In this document: positions 8,601-16,684 of the stretch, piece after piece | Position numbering within the stretch: the first letter of the stretch is position 1 | Layout of the letters: every line of letters begins with the position of its first letter | Source: a virus | Strand: one strand, 5' to 3' | Length of the DNA stretch: 64,000 bases | IMG/VR virus record: IMGVR_UViG_3300025128_006599 | Location: 1-64,000 of that record | Notes under the pieces: model-generated | Seen by the model: only the letters and a program-made list of their open reading frames with translations | Databases searched by the model: none | Told to the model about the DNA's origin: nothing | Program-made: the position numbers and the translations under genes

Positions 8601-11600
8601 AATTTAATATTAAAAGATAGTGGACAAATCACAGGTTCAGATGTATTATTTACTGGTGGTAGAGTTGCAAATTGGGATATAACAGGTGATACACTTTCAA
8701 GTGTTAACGCTTCCAATAAAGGTATTATACTTGATGCGGATAATTCAACACCAATTATTGAAATTAGAGAAGATGATAATAATCGTGTACAAATATATCA
8801 CACCACTTCTACTAATTGGGGACTTAAAGGAATTTCAAATGGTGATACTATATTCCGATTAGGAGATACAAATCGGATTGCAGGATTTACTTTTACCAAT
8901 AATATTATGTCAAGTAGTAATTTACTTATAAACGCAGATGATGGAGAAATCAGAACTTCTAATTTTGTAACAGGTACAACAGGTTGGAGAATAAGTGCTG
9001 GAACGTTTAGTGGAGTAAATGCAAACGGAACTGCTGAATTTGAAAATGCTAGGATACGAGGTACACTAAGAACTGCTGTATTTGAAAAAGAAACTGTAAA
9101 TGCAGTCGGTGGTCAGTTATGGGTTGCGAACTCTACGGTTTTATCTGGTTCGGCATCTGCAACTGATACTGAATTATTTTGTGATAATGTTAGTGGATTT
9201 GTAAAAGATGAAATTATATTTGCGAAGAAAGTAGATGGTACTGGATTCACTAAAGAATTTATGAAAGTATTTTCACAAAGTCGTAGTGATGTTGATTCTG
9301 ATAATGACTTTTCTGGTATCTTACACGTTACTCGTAGTTTTGGTGGAACGGCTACAGGTTCTGCATTCTCAGTCGTAACCACAATCACAGAACCCATCAC
9401 AACAAAATCTGAAACTGAATTAACAGTTCAAGATGAAAGTCCATCGGGATTAGATTTAGTACACTCAACTATTCGTATCGATAGTGAAATAATGCAAGTT
9501 ACAGGTAGTGTAACAAATAAACTTCAAGTTGTTCGAGGAACGAATGGTACAGCTAAAGCGACACACTCAGATAATTCAAATATAGAGAAAGTGGATCCTG
9601 ATGTTGCATTTTTAATGGGATTGGTTTCACCAGCAGAAGCATATAAAGCAGGACAGGTATTGGTAAGTACTGGTAGATATCTTAGTGGAACGGGAGCTAC
9701 TTCTGCAGGAACTGGTTATATGTTGTTAAATGCAAATCCTGGTGATGCTACAACACCCTATATGGATTTCCATGAAAGAACTGGTAGTGGAATTTATGAT
9801 ACAAAATTAAAAACAAGAATAGGTGATTTGGGCGGCCTTGTTAATACTCGAATAGGTGATGAATTATTTAAAGGAAATAAAACTCCTGGTTTTGGAATGG
9901 TTAGTGAGAATATCTTCCTCAAAGGTGCGATAACTGCAACAAGTGGTTCTATCGGTGGATTAGAAATGACACCTGATAAAATATTTGTAGGTGGAATAGG
10001 AACTTATAATAACTCTGCTACCGCCTTCTTTGTTAGTTCAAGTGGACATTTCAGCTTAAAAGATAAAATCAGTTGGGATGGTAGTAGTACATTAACCATG
10101 AATCCTACTGAATTAAGTATAACCACTACAGGTACTAATAAAATTAAAATTGATTCTACGGGCACACCAAAGATAGCTATGGGTGCAACATTACCAACTG
10201 CATATAATAGTGGAACGGGTTTCTTCGTAGATGGTACAGGTAAATTTTTAGTAGGTAATTCAGGTGGTAATAAACTACAATGGGATGGTAGTTCAGTAAC
10301 GGTTACTGGTACTATCAATATAAGTAATCCAAGTGATATTGATATATCAGATATAAATAACGATAGTGGTTTTACAGATGATTCTACAGCTAATTCTGTA
10401 AATTCTAATTTGGCAGCTCATTCAGCATCTGTGAACGCAAGAACAGGTTCATTAGATACCTTAGAAACACGAGTTGTAATTGATTCTGATGGTATGTCAT
10501 TGAGAGATAGTGGTAATACTGTACTGGCTGATTACGGAACATCAATTCAATTAGGAAGAAATGGACAGGCAAGAACCGAAATTAGCGATACTGCTATTGA
10601 TATGTATGATGGAGCAGTTTCACCAGCAAAACGAGTAAACATTAATAGTAGCGGTGTTGTTACTCTTGGTGGTGATAATGGTGCTACCGATGATGCAATT
10701 GTATTGAGTCCAACTAATGGAGTAACAATTTATGACAGTAACACAAATAAAGCAACTATAACCTCTGATGGACTTAAAATATATGCTGGTCATGCAAGTA
10801 ACACCACTGCAGAGTTTGGTTCGGATGTTTACGTAGGATTACAGGCAAGTGAACACGTAAAAATAACAAATGCATCTATGGAATTTATAGATGGTGGTAC
10901 AACTCATGGTTCTATGACTGCTGGTGTTTGGACAATTGGACAAACTGCAAATAATTTAACAAGATTACAAATGGCAACTGGTTCACTTGATTTTATCCAT
11001 AGAGATGGTAGTGGACAAGATACACATACGTTATCAATGAAACCCGATGGAACGATTCAGGGTACTGATTATTTAATTGAAAAAACAAGATTATTTGGAA
11101 CTGGAGAATTTGGTAGTATATCTATAAGTGGAACAGGTACAGCAACTGCAACAACAGGCCCCAATGGAATAACAGGAGTTGTTAATAGTGGTGGTCTCAC
11201 TACCGATTTAAATGGTGGTCATATTTTTGATAGATTGGGTCTGACTGATATTGATGGTGCTGTTTACCGTGCAAGTAATGGTAGATTTTGGATGATAAAG
11301 GATTGTTATTTTAATGACTTAACACTAATAGGTAATTCAATTTTTTATACAAATGGATTTAGATTATTTGTCAGCGGAACACTAACACTCGGAGACGGAA
11401 CGGGATATGGAGTTATTTACAATCTTGGTGGCACTGGTACGAATGGTGGTGATGCTAGTGGTGGATCAGGTGGTTCTGCTGGTGCGAAAGGCACTGGTGG
11501 AATGGGAGCAGGTAGTGGATATGGTACTTTTGGAAATTATGTTTCAACACCATTTACCGAAGCAAATCATAAACCAACATTAAGAGGTGGTGGTGCTGGT

Positions 11601-11783
11601 GGTAATGGTGGTTTAGGTGGGGCTTCTTCCCTATCGGGTGGCGGCGGAGGCGGCGGAGGCGGTGCAGGTGGCATTAATTTTATCGCAGCTAGAAATATTG
11701 TAATTGGTCACGCTAGTAGTAGAATAGGTGCATGGGGTGGTAATGGTGGTGCTGGTGGTGACGGCGTAGACGGTGGAGGTTAA
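5655..11783 (+). CDS. giant tail-fibre/virion protein with Gly-rich tip
   Basis: A 2042-residue structural protein, probably a trimeric fibre. The first ~170 residues look like a globular attachment domain (strand-rich, ending IFFYKQPKIRAREITKAF). Ser/Gly/Thr-rich beta modules follow. From about residue 890 a recurring motif of the type TSGxIGGFxI appears (for example GGTIGGFTI, SGEIGGFGL, SGSIGGLEM), as in fibre shaft repeats. The last ~120 residues are Gly-rich, with runs such as SGGGGGGGGG near 1993-2003, resembling polyglycine tips of gp38-type adhesins. The start is fixed by TTTGGAG 8 bases before the ATG. No signal peptide or membrane segment is seen. The Gly-rich tail stops abruptly and a similar Gly-rich protein follows. 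Host recognition is the likely role, by inference. Confidence 0.75.
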   Translation: MPITKRFNELQGLADIDVYFEEEGLNSNFFNITEFPDPLQVGKNSFLIAGSEKLLNFTELQIDIVDSAGNSIYHEPVREYLEGNMRRISIEVYDTNAPGSGFLHIVGEAHTERVDVPNEWHGVYNVRYSRPISINTTQVNTQPIFFYKQPKIRAREITKAFIDELPASASYFITGSVTVTATTPGTPINPKEFDDDLDDKNPAVTFTGEDRPGKFLDTFKNKRENKRISINQPTVLALGRVSRRASPETPTHTITIQGLESSPENVQDKLTSAFVGGKLKIESPQVDESTYFIGSNSRITVDSTYVTRIQEVLNSTTIIPETPFVAEVHSSPQSDNKTGFKDPNFTDWEVWPNLQPTGKTIESLEPKDVQPPQPDTPHIDETGATWLWGEVTDPSRIPKEEEAGGNANIKYYGWNESGSISQEVANSTIRRETVSMLPNNNVTMSIVPTPEKKLTSTYLRSYADFSIINMRTFSGDIFRVKIYGKIRGGLTDFELLYDSPIESPEILIDPFSVDGFTNVGYFYTGSVISDYWASSSNSVINQNDDYLVDGVLMSGSNYEVDEEVEFFTTASYQLERNISYAVGFDSYYIKQPKKVTVTTGGSESTKIIDRAELKVFLSGSRAKDGTGDIGEDIYLGKVSIPDGPATDEGEQKGVYQIFKSAPKHFPSAQLKFVATAGQWVIKDVSIKPTEETNFSPDYFRTIVPLPFMHKRPAKMDFLVEFYDVDGKIADSFGFLENFRIVGAPQVIQGDNNLLSGSMYLGNLQGQGIEIHGGSAYLRSIGYEGFEATISSGSGGFMIFSGSLSGSRADGTQLLHTTESYEGVGLEMVDAHGSVDRYLRFRTSPSIFEVVTDTFFLGSSTQFLSGSNQQIEISSSNFHLQPDGDVVMQGTITAEAGGTIGGFTINSDNLAATDFVLNTTDKSLSMGSGNSIFLADADTGIQLGHATFASAPFSVTSEGAIKATSGEIGGFGLGGSTISSSNNNLILKDSGQITGSDVLFTGGRVANWDITGDTLSSVNASNKGIILDADNSTPIIEIREDDNNRVQIYHTTSTNWGLKGISNGDTIFRLGDTNRIAGFTFTNNIMSSSNLLINADDGEIRTSNFVTGTTGWRISAGTFSGVNANGTAEFENARIRGTLRTAVFEKETVNAVGGQLWVANSTVLSGSASATDTELFCDNVSGFVKDEIIFAKKVDGTGFTKEFMKVFSQSRSDVDSDNDFSGILHVTRSFGGTATGSAFSVVTTITEPITTKSETELTVQDESPSGLDLVHSTIRIDSEIMQVTGSVTNKLQVVRGTNGTAKATHSDNSNIEKVDPDVAFLMGLVSPAEAYKAGQVLVSTGRYLSGTGATSAGTGYMLLNANPGDATTPYMDFHERTGSGIYDTKLKTRIGDLGGLVNTRIGDELFKGNKTPGFGMVSENIFLKGAITATSGSIGGLEMTPDKIFVGGIGTYNNSATAFFVSSSGHFSLKDKISWDGSSTLTMNPTELSITTTGTNKIKIDSTGTPKIAMGATLPTAYNSGTGFFVDGTGKFLVGNSGGNKLQWDGSSVTVTGTINISNPSDIDISDINNDSGFTDDSTANSVNSNLAAHSASVNARTGSLDTLETRVVIDSDGMSLRDSGNTVLADYGTSIQLGRNGQARTEISDTAIDMYDGAVSPAKRVNINSSGVVTLGGDNGATDDAIVLSPTNGVTIYDSNTNKATITSDGLKIYAGHASNTTAEFGSDVYVGLQASEHVKITNASMEFIDGGTTHGSMTAGVWTIGQTANNLTRLQMATGSLDFIHRDGSGQDTHTLSMKPDGTIQGTDYLIEKTRLFGTGEFGSISISGTGTATATTGPNGITGVVNSGGLTTDLNGGHIFDRLGLTDIDGAVYRASNGRFWMIKDCYFNDLTLIGNSIFYTNGFRLFVSGTLTLGDGTGYGVIYNLGGTGTNGGDASGGSGGSAGAKGTGGMGAGSGYGTFGNYVSTPFTEANHKPTLRGGGAGGNGGLGGASSLSGGGGGGGGGAGGINFIAARNIVIGHASSRIGAWGGNGGAGGDGVDGGG
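11641..11658 (+). repeat. 9-bp GC-rich tandem repeat in Gly tract
   Basis: Two perfect copies of GCGGCGGAG, followed by a partial third (GCGGTGCAG), lie within the poly-Gly coding tract of the fibre gene. They are far GC-richer than the surroundings. The unit length is a multiple of three, so slippage would change the number of Gly residues without breaking the frame. Confidence 0.55.
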
Positions 11784-11819
11784 TACATTATGAAATTTAT
11801 AACAATTAGGAGAATTTAA

Positions 11820-12374
11820 ATGGCAGTAGGAACAGCAGGAACTAACTATGGAGGAACTGGTGGTACTGCGGTTGCATCAATCTCAACAACAAGATTAGAT
11901 GTTATTGATCCACACTTAGTACAAACGTTGAGGGATACAATGGCTGGAGAAGATTTTGCAGCTAGATTAGGTGGTGGTCAAGGTGCCGCTGGTGGAGCTG
12001 GTGGTGGAGCTGGTGGAGATATAACCTCTCCTGCAGGTGTAGCTGGTACTTCGGCAACTGCTCACGGAAGGGCAATACCAAGAGGAACTCAGGCAATAGG
12101 AGCTGCTGGCGGTTCAGGTGGTGCTGGTAGTTATGGTGCTACTGGTGGAAACTCCGACCACGGCGGTGGAGGTGGAGGCGGTGGTGCTGGAAATGGTGGT
12201 GTTGTGGTTTTAATAACCACTACGGCTAGTAATGCCACAACTAAACTTGATACCAGTGTTGATGTAACTGCTGGTACTAAGGGAACCAAAGGTAGTAAAG
12301 GTGGTGGTAATGCAGCTAACGGGGCTGATGGTGGAACTGGAAACGTTGGAACTTATATACATATTCAAGTTTAA
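11820..12374 (+). CDS. Gly-rich adhesin-like protein
   Basis: A 184-residue protein, more than a third Gly and rich in Ala, Ser and Thr. Residues about 55-130 hold long Gly runs (GGGQGAAGGAGGGAGG; HGGGGGGGGAGNGG). It then has a hydrophobic strand (VVVLITTT) and finishes with a Gly/Lys/Ala segment and YIHIQV. This tail matches the usual end of single-chain Gly-rich fibre tips, and it looks like the continuation of the domain that stops at the end of the preceding fibre. It has its own AGGAG at 11808-11812. A separate adhesin subunit analogous to T-even gp38 is the best guess, and a split gene is the alternative. A TibC-like glycosyltransferase follows at once. Confidence 0.6.
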   Translation: MAVGTAGTNYGGTGGTAVASISTTRLDVIDPHLVQTLRDTMAGEDFAARLGGGQGAAGGAGGGAGGDITSPAGVAGTSATAHGRAIPRGTQAIGAAGGSGGAGSYGATGGNSDHGGGGGGGGAGNGGVVVLITTTASNATTKLDTSVDVTAGTKGTKGSKGGGNAANGADGGTGNVGTYIHIQV

Positions 12375-12425
12375 AAAATACTATATTTTGGTATTGAAAA
12401 AATATACTTATATATAAGGTTTTAA

Positions 12426-13598
12426 ATGGAAATCATAACAAACATTATTTATATAAATGGGCCTGAAGTTCAAGTTTGGTTTAATGAAGAGGAAAAAGAA
12501 GAAAAAATCACAGTAGAATTTTGGGATAAAGATACTCCAAAGGTATTATACACACACGAAGATATATCAGAATCAGGTGGTTGGTGTTCACCGAATGCAA
12601 AGTATTTTGTGAATTGGAAAATAAAAATCTTTTATGGTGATGATTTAATTAAAGTTGAGGATTTTGATTTAAAAGATAAAAAGGTCATAATAGTTAATCA
12701 ATCAGAATGTCTTGGTGATTCATTGGCTTGGGTTCCATATATAGACGAATTTAGAAAAAAATACAAATGTGATGTTACATACTCAACGATACATAGACAA
12801 TTATTTTCTAATCAGTATAAAAAAATAAAATTTGTAACCTATACTGATAAAAATATTTCTGATGGAGATTTGGTTAAATTCGGATATGATGTGAAGTATG
12901 TTTTGGGTTGGTGGTTAGAGGAAGATGATTGTTTAAAACACATGAAAATAACTCGACCATTTGAATATCCTTTACAACAGGCACCGTGTCATATTTTAAA
13001 TTTACCATATAAGGAAATCAAACCTAAGATAAAACTTGGATACAAAAGACCAATTAAAGAAAAGTATGTTTGTATATCTACACAGGCAACAGGTAAATCA
13101 AAACTATGGAATAATCCTAATGGGTGGGAAGAGGTTGTGGATTATTTAACTCAACAAGGATATAAAGTTGTTGATATTGATAAAGAGAAAGAATATGGAG
13201 TACCTGATGATTTCAAACACATTGATAAAGATATAAATGTTATACCCAAAAACGCAATAGACGATACGGGTAATAAACCATTATCACGAAGAGTTAAATA
13301 TTTAGAACATTGTGAATTCTTTATTGGATTACCATCAGGATTGAGTTGGTTGGCTTGGGCATCTAATTGTAAGACAATTATGATTTCTGGTTTCTCAATG
13401 GATTATACCGAATTTAAACCTGATGTTAGAATACAAAATACTGATGTTTGTCACGGATGTTGGAACAAATACCCATTCGGTAGAGATGTTTGGGATTGGT
13501 GTCCTGAGTTTAAATTAACACCAAGAGAATTTGAATGTACTAAAAAAATTACATCAACTATGGTGATTGATGGAATTAAAAAATTATTAGAGAGTTAA
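12426..13598 (+). CDS. TibC-like (autotransporter-type) heptosyltransferase
   Basis: A 390-residue GT9/GT-B-like transferase resembling the bacterial autotransporter heptosyltransferase family (TibC, BAHT), which puts heptose on Ser of beta-helical adhesins. Visible features are the N-terminal strand-rich domain, NQSECLGDSLAWVPY (near 97, acceptor/donor-domain start), ISTQATGKSKLWNNP (donor-binding region) and GLPSGLSWLAWA (near 300). A C-terminal Cys cluster, CHGC (342, 345), C359 and C371, fits the four-Cys iron site known in TibC. It lies directly behind two adhesin-like genes, so the phage fibre itself is the most attractive substrate. This is inference; host LPS is an alternative. A 51-base gap precedes it. 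Confidence 0.75.
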   Translation: MEIITNIIYINGPEVQVWFNEEEKEEKITVEFWDKDTPKVLYTHEDISESGGWCSPNAKYFVNWKIKIFYGDDLIKVEDFDLKDKKVIIVNQSECLGDSLAWVPYIDEFRKKYKCDVTYSTIHRQLFSNQYKKIKFVTYTDKNISDGDLVKFGYDVKYVLGWWLEEDDCLKHMKITRPFEYPLQQAPCHILNLPYKEIKPKIKLGYKRPIKEKYVCISTQATGKSKLWNNPNGWEEVVDYLTQQGYKVVDIDKEKEYGVPDDFKHIDKDINVIPKNAIDDTGNKPLSRRVKYLEHCEFFIGLPSGLSWLAWASNCKTIMISGFSMDYTEFKPDVRIQNTDVCHGCWNKYPFGRDVWDWCPEFKLTPREFECTKKITSTMVIDGIKKLLES

Positions 13599-13600
13599 AT

Positions 13601-14473
13601 ATGAAATTTGATACTGAATTGACTATGAGTAAACCTTTTGGGCCGTGGATGTTAAAAGGAAAATTACCGAAAGAAATTTTGGATAAAATGATAAGAATCA
13701 CGGATAAGATAACTGATGATGTTAAAAAAATAAGTGCAGGCCCAGGACTTGTAGGAATCATAGATGATGAGCCATGGATTCCACCAGAGATATTGAAGGA
13801 TGAGGGAGTATTTGAATTTTTTACTGACTTGGGTAGTTACTTCATAAGAGAAAGTATGGATAGGATTAAACTTCAAGACGATAGAGCAGAGGTCATTTTT
13901 AGTGGTGGATATGGCACACCCTCAACTAAAAAAACACCTGTTCAAGGAGATGAATCTACTGAGGTACGTCCGAACTTAAAAATAGAACTTGACTCAATGT
14001 GGATTGTGAATCAAAAACAACACGAATATAATCCAGCCCATCTACATACTAATGCAACAGTTTCTTCGGTTATGTATTTAAAGATACCTGAAGTGATGAG
14101 AAAAAGAAACATAGTTGGTAAACAAGAAACGGATGGTCGGATAGAATTCATATATGGTGCAAGTGGTGAGGTGTGGAAAACTTTTGATCCGGGTACAATG
14201 TCTGTTTTACCTGAAGTTGGGGATATATTTATGTGGCCTTCTGATTTGTTACATACGGTTTATCCATTTATTGGTGAGGGTATACGGAGGTCAGTTTCAT
14301 ATAATTTAAGACATGAATTTTTACCACCAAATGGTACTCATCATATAAAACCTGGTGAGGAGACTATAACTCACCAGAAAGAGGAAAAAATAATTTCATT
14401 GGAACAGGCCAGATTACAAACCAAAGTTGAGTTGTTGGAGGATAAGTTAAACAAATTACAGGATAAAAAATAA
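13601..14473 (+). CDS. 2OG-Fe(II) oxygenase-like protein
   Basis: A 290-residue protein with a double-stranded beta-helix oxygenase signature. The iron-binding candidates are His147/His149 (PAHLHTN) and His218 (MWPSDLLHTVYPF), and an Arg pair at 229-230 (GIRRSVSYNL) is placed to bind 2-oxoglutarate. This layout is common in T4-like phage 2OG oxygenases of the TIGR02466 kind. The substrate is unknown; proteins or sugars are possible. The last ~35 residues form a predicted coiled coil (EEKIISLEQARLQTKVELL), an unusual addition suggesting oligomerisation or virion association. It overlaps the next gene by one base (TAATG). Two other such oxygenases lie at 16685 and 19930. Confidence 0.65.
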   Translation: MKFDTELTMSKPFGPWMLKGKLPKEILDKMIRITDKITDDVKKISAGPGLVGIIDDEPWIPPEILKDEGVFEFFTDLGSYFIRESMDRIKLQDDRAEVIFSGGYGTPSTKKTPVQGDESTEVRPNLKIELDSMWIVNQKQHEYNPAHLHTNATVSSVMYLKIPEVMRKRNIVGKQETDGRIEFIYGASGEVWKTFDPGTMSVLPEVGDIFMWPSDLLHTVYPFIGEGIRRSVSYNLRHEFLPPNGTHHIKPGEETITHQKEEKIISLEQARLQTKVELLEDKLNKLQDKK

Positions 14474-15537
14474 TGAGGGTAATCAACAATAGAATTGATG
14501 GTAAGATTTATGATGCGTATTATTCCACTGGTGGTGGAACATTAGTTGGTGGTGGAAGTGATGTTTGGGTGAATCATTGGATAAAAGAAATTTCACCACA
14601 TTTAGAAGTACAACCGGTATTATTGATTCATCGTGTCAGACCAACCGATACAACTATTGAAGAACAAGATAAATTATTTAAAGAACTTAATCCTAATTTA
14701 AAGGTTCTTTGGCAAGGTGATGATATACATTATTTTGGTAGTGTGTTGAAGAGTGCTCGTAGAATAAATATTCTACATGGATATTATGCACCACATAAAT
14801 ATATTACTGATAACAAGGATAAGATACATAGTACTGCTGTTCATTGTAATGTGAATAAAAATCTAAAAGCTAACGTAAAATTAGGACTTGAACATTCAAG
14901 ACATTTTTACATGGATCCTCGTTGGGAAGATGAAATTGTAAAATTATCAAAATATCCTTTTTGGATTGGTATTGATTCACCCGATTTAGAAAATCATCAT
15001 GACCATTTATTACACATTCCAAATTTTTATGAATTTAAACATAATTTAGATGTAACCGATAATAATAAAGTTGGATTTGCCTCAAGAATGGAGACACGAA
15101 AATGTCCACATTATTTACAACGAATACCAAGTGTTTTATGTACCGAATCTAAGGATGTACATTGGTGGGTAAAAAATTTAAATTGTGATATTAGAGGTTG
15201 GAAAATTTATAAATTTAATTACAAGATGTTGGATAAGTTTTATAGATTAGATTGGGGAATATCACATTCAGCTCATATCTACGAACCATTTGGTTATAGT
15301 ATATTTCAGGCATTAGATTATGGTAAAATGCCAATTTTATCAAGAGATTGGTATACAGATATTGATTATCCTTATAGAGCTTTTGGAATGCATGAATTTT
15401 ATCATGAGTGGAAAAGGGTATGTGAATTGTCTGTAGAGGCACGTAGAGAATGGGTTTTCTTATTAAGGGAATATTTTAAAAAGTATGATGATAAAAAAAG
15501 ATGGACAGAACAATTGTTAGAAATATACAATAAGTGA
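14473..15537 (+). CDS. GT-B (GT4-like) glycosyltransferase
   Basis: A 354-residue protein with a Rossmann-type two-domain layout. The N-terminus has GGGTLVGGGSDVWVNHW, which resembles the Gly-rich acceptor-side loop of GT4 enzymes. The C-terminal half has VGFASRMETRK and IYEPFGYSIFQALDYGKMPIL, which corresponds to the E-x7-E nucleotide-sugar binding motif with the second Glu replaced by Gln. It likely transfers a sugar from a nucleotide donor in the cytoplasm. The changed second Glu is seen in some active members, so loss of activity is not implied. It sits in the cluster between an oxygenase and a Hint-domain virion protein. The acceptor is unknown. Confidence 0.7.
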   Translation: MRVINNRIDGKIYDAYYSTGGGTLVGGGSDVWVNHWIKEISPHLEVQPVLLIHRVRPTDTTIEEQDKLFKELNPNLKVLWQGDDIHYFGSVLKSARRINILHGYYAPHKYITDNKDKIHSTAVHCNVNKNLKANVKLGLEHSRHFYMDPRWEDEIVKLSKYPFWIGIDSPDLENHHDHLLHIPNFYEFKHNLDVTDNNKVGFASRMETRKCPHYLQRIPSVLCTESKDVHWWVKNLNCDIRGWKIYKFNYKMLDKFYRLDWGISHSAHIYEPFGYSIFQALDYGKMPILSRDWYTDIDYPYRAFGMHEFYHEWKRVCELSVEARREWVFLLREYFKKYDDKKRWTEQLLEIYNK

Positions 15538-15545
15538 TATTTATT
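15538..15545 (+). promoter_or_regulatory. TATTTATT element, candidate late promoter
   Basis: A one-mismatch copy of the TATTTATA octamer, 31 bases upstream of the TTG start of the Hint-domain gene and immediately after the preceding stop. It is part of the recurring set described at 5616. Confidence 0.3.
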
Positions 15546-15568
15546 ATTGAAATATAACGGAGAAAAAA

Positions 15569-16633
15569 TTGGCAACAACAGCAAATCAAAATTTAAGTTT
15601 GGGAAAGTTACAAAGAGCAATTAGTTCATCTCATGGAGATTATACAAGTGAATATAAATTATCACTTGCTAATGCTGGTGCTGAAGTACAAATGAGTGAT
15701 TTTTCAATTAGTAGTTGTGGAAGTGCTTTGGGTGGATATGAATATCTGTGGGAACAAACTAAAGAGGGATACTTTATTGATATTCAAAATGCAGGAGACC
15801 TTTGGATTTCCGCGATTGGTTCCAATAATGACCATTTTACTTGGGACAATGGTTTAGCAGCAAACTCAGTATTATCTGCACCAGACCTACACGGATATTC
15901 TGCATCATTCTCATCATCTGCAATTTCAAATGCACGTACGGGTGATGGTAGTGAAAACCCATTTCCTGCTGGTTCAAATAATTTTTTAGCTGTGATTACT
16001 GGATCTTATGCTGATGATAAACAATCAGATGGATATAATGACCACGCAACAAACTATAATACTGATCTTTTCAAAAGTATTACGATTGTAGATAGTTATG
16101 GTGGTTCACCAACTTGTTTATTAGAGGGAACACCTATTGATATGGCAGATGGAACTACAAAAAATGTAGAGGATTTACAAATTGGTGATTGGATATTATC
16201 AATGAACATGCCAGGTCAGTTAGATGAAGATGAACGAAATTGGCAAAAATGTAGATTTCCTGACTCTGATGATTTCACACAACATTCAGCAAGTGTTCAA
16301 GATATTAACTTCGATTTTTCTTATAATTATTGGAATATAAATAACGGACAAGAGTTAATTACTGGTGAACATGAAATGTTATATAGACCACCACTAGCCT
16401 CAGGTGATTATGCATATGAACAACAATGGGGATGGTTGTACGTACCCAATATGTTGGTTGGTGGTAGTTTAATGGATAAAAATGGAAATGCTGTAGAAAT
16501 AACCTCGTTAGAAAATATAGTAGACCAAGATGAGGGATTTGAAGTAGTGCAAATTGATGTTGAACCATTGGATGTGTATTTTGGTAAAACATTCTTAGTA
16601 CATAACAAAGGAAGTGACGACGATCCATTCTAA
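15569..16633 (+). CDS. virion-type protein with C-terminal Hint domain
   Basis: A 354-residue protein. The N-terminal ~182 residues are Ser/Gly/Asn-rich and look like a structural or fibre segment. Residues 183-346 form a Hint (hedgehog/intein) domain. It has Cys183 with CLLEGTPIDMADG and VEDLQIGDWILS (block A), ITGEHEML (block B T-x-x-H), and terminal YFGKTFLVHN (His345-Asn346). Only eight residues follow, starting with Lys and ending DDDPF. Catalytic Cys, block-B His and terminal His-Asn are all present, and no homing endonuclease is inserted. Self-cleavage or a thioester-based linkage is therefore more likely than ordinary splicing. The start is TTG with GGAG at 15559-15562; no in-frame ATG lies nearby. 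Confidence 0.75.
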   Translation: MATTANQNLSLGKLQRAISSSHGDYTSEYKLSLANAGAEVQMSDFSISSCGSALGGYEYLWEQTKEGYFIDIQNAGDLWISAIGSNNDHFTWDNGLAANSVLSAPDLHGYSASFSSSAISNARTGDGSENPFPAGSNNFLAVITGSYADDKQSDGYNDHATNYNTDLFKSITIVDSYGGSPTCLLEGTPIDMADGTTKNVEDLQIGDWILSMNMPGQLDEDERNWQKCRFPDSDDFTQHSASVQDINFDFSYNYWNINNGQELITGEHEMLYRPPLASGDYAYEQQWGWLYVPNMLVGGSLMDKNGNAVEITSLENIVDQDEGFEVVQIDVEPLDVYFGKTFLVHNKGSDDDPF

Positions 16634-16684
16634 TAAAAATAATTTTAAAGGTTTTAAATATCTTTTACTTAAAGGACAAACAGT

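Noticed and set aside
8255-8716. Open frame of 153 codons on the minus strand in the fibre gene
   Set aside because: Low-complexity shadow of the Ser/Gly/Thr repeats, without a ribosome site and with hydrophobic composition that mirrors the plus-strand codons.
11770-11830. Simple frameshift joining the two Gly-rich ORFs
   Set aside because: The gap has an in-place AGGAG and ATG and the frames do not join by a one-base change at an obvious homopolymer; separate genes or an old split are both still possible.
12378-12400. Possible terminator hairpin AATAC...GTATT after the Gly-rich adhesin
   Set aside because: The stem is only five AT-rich pairs and is followed by A rather than T, so intrinsic termination on the plus strand is unlikely.
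15569-16633. Conventional intein interrupting an essential enzyme
   Set aside because: Only eight residues follow the terminal Asn and the next residue is Lys, not Cys/Ser/Thr; there is no host enzyme sequence on the far side and no homing endonuclease.
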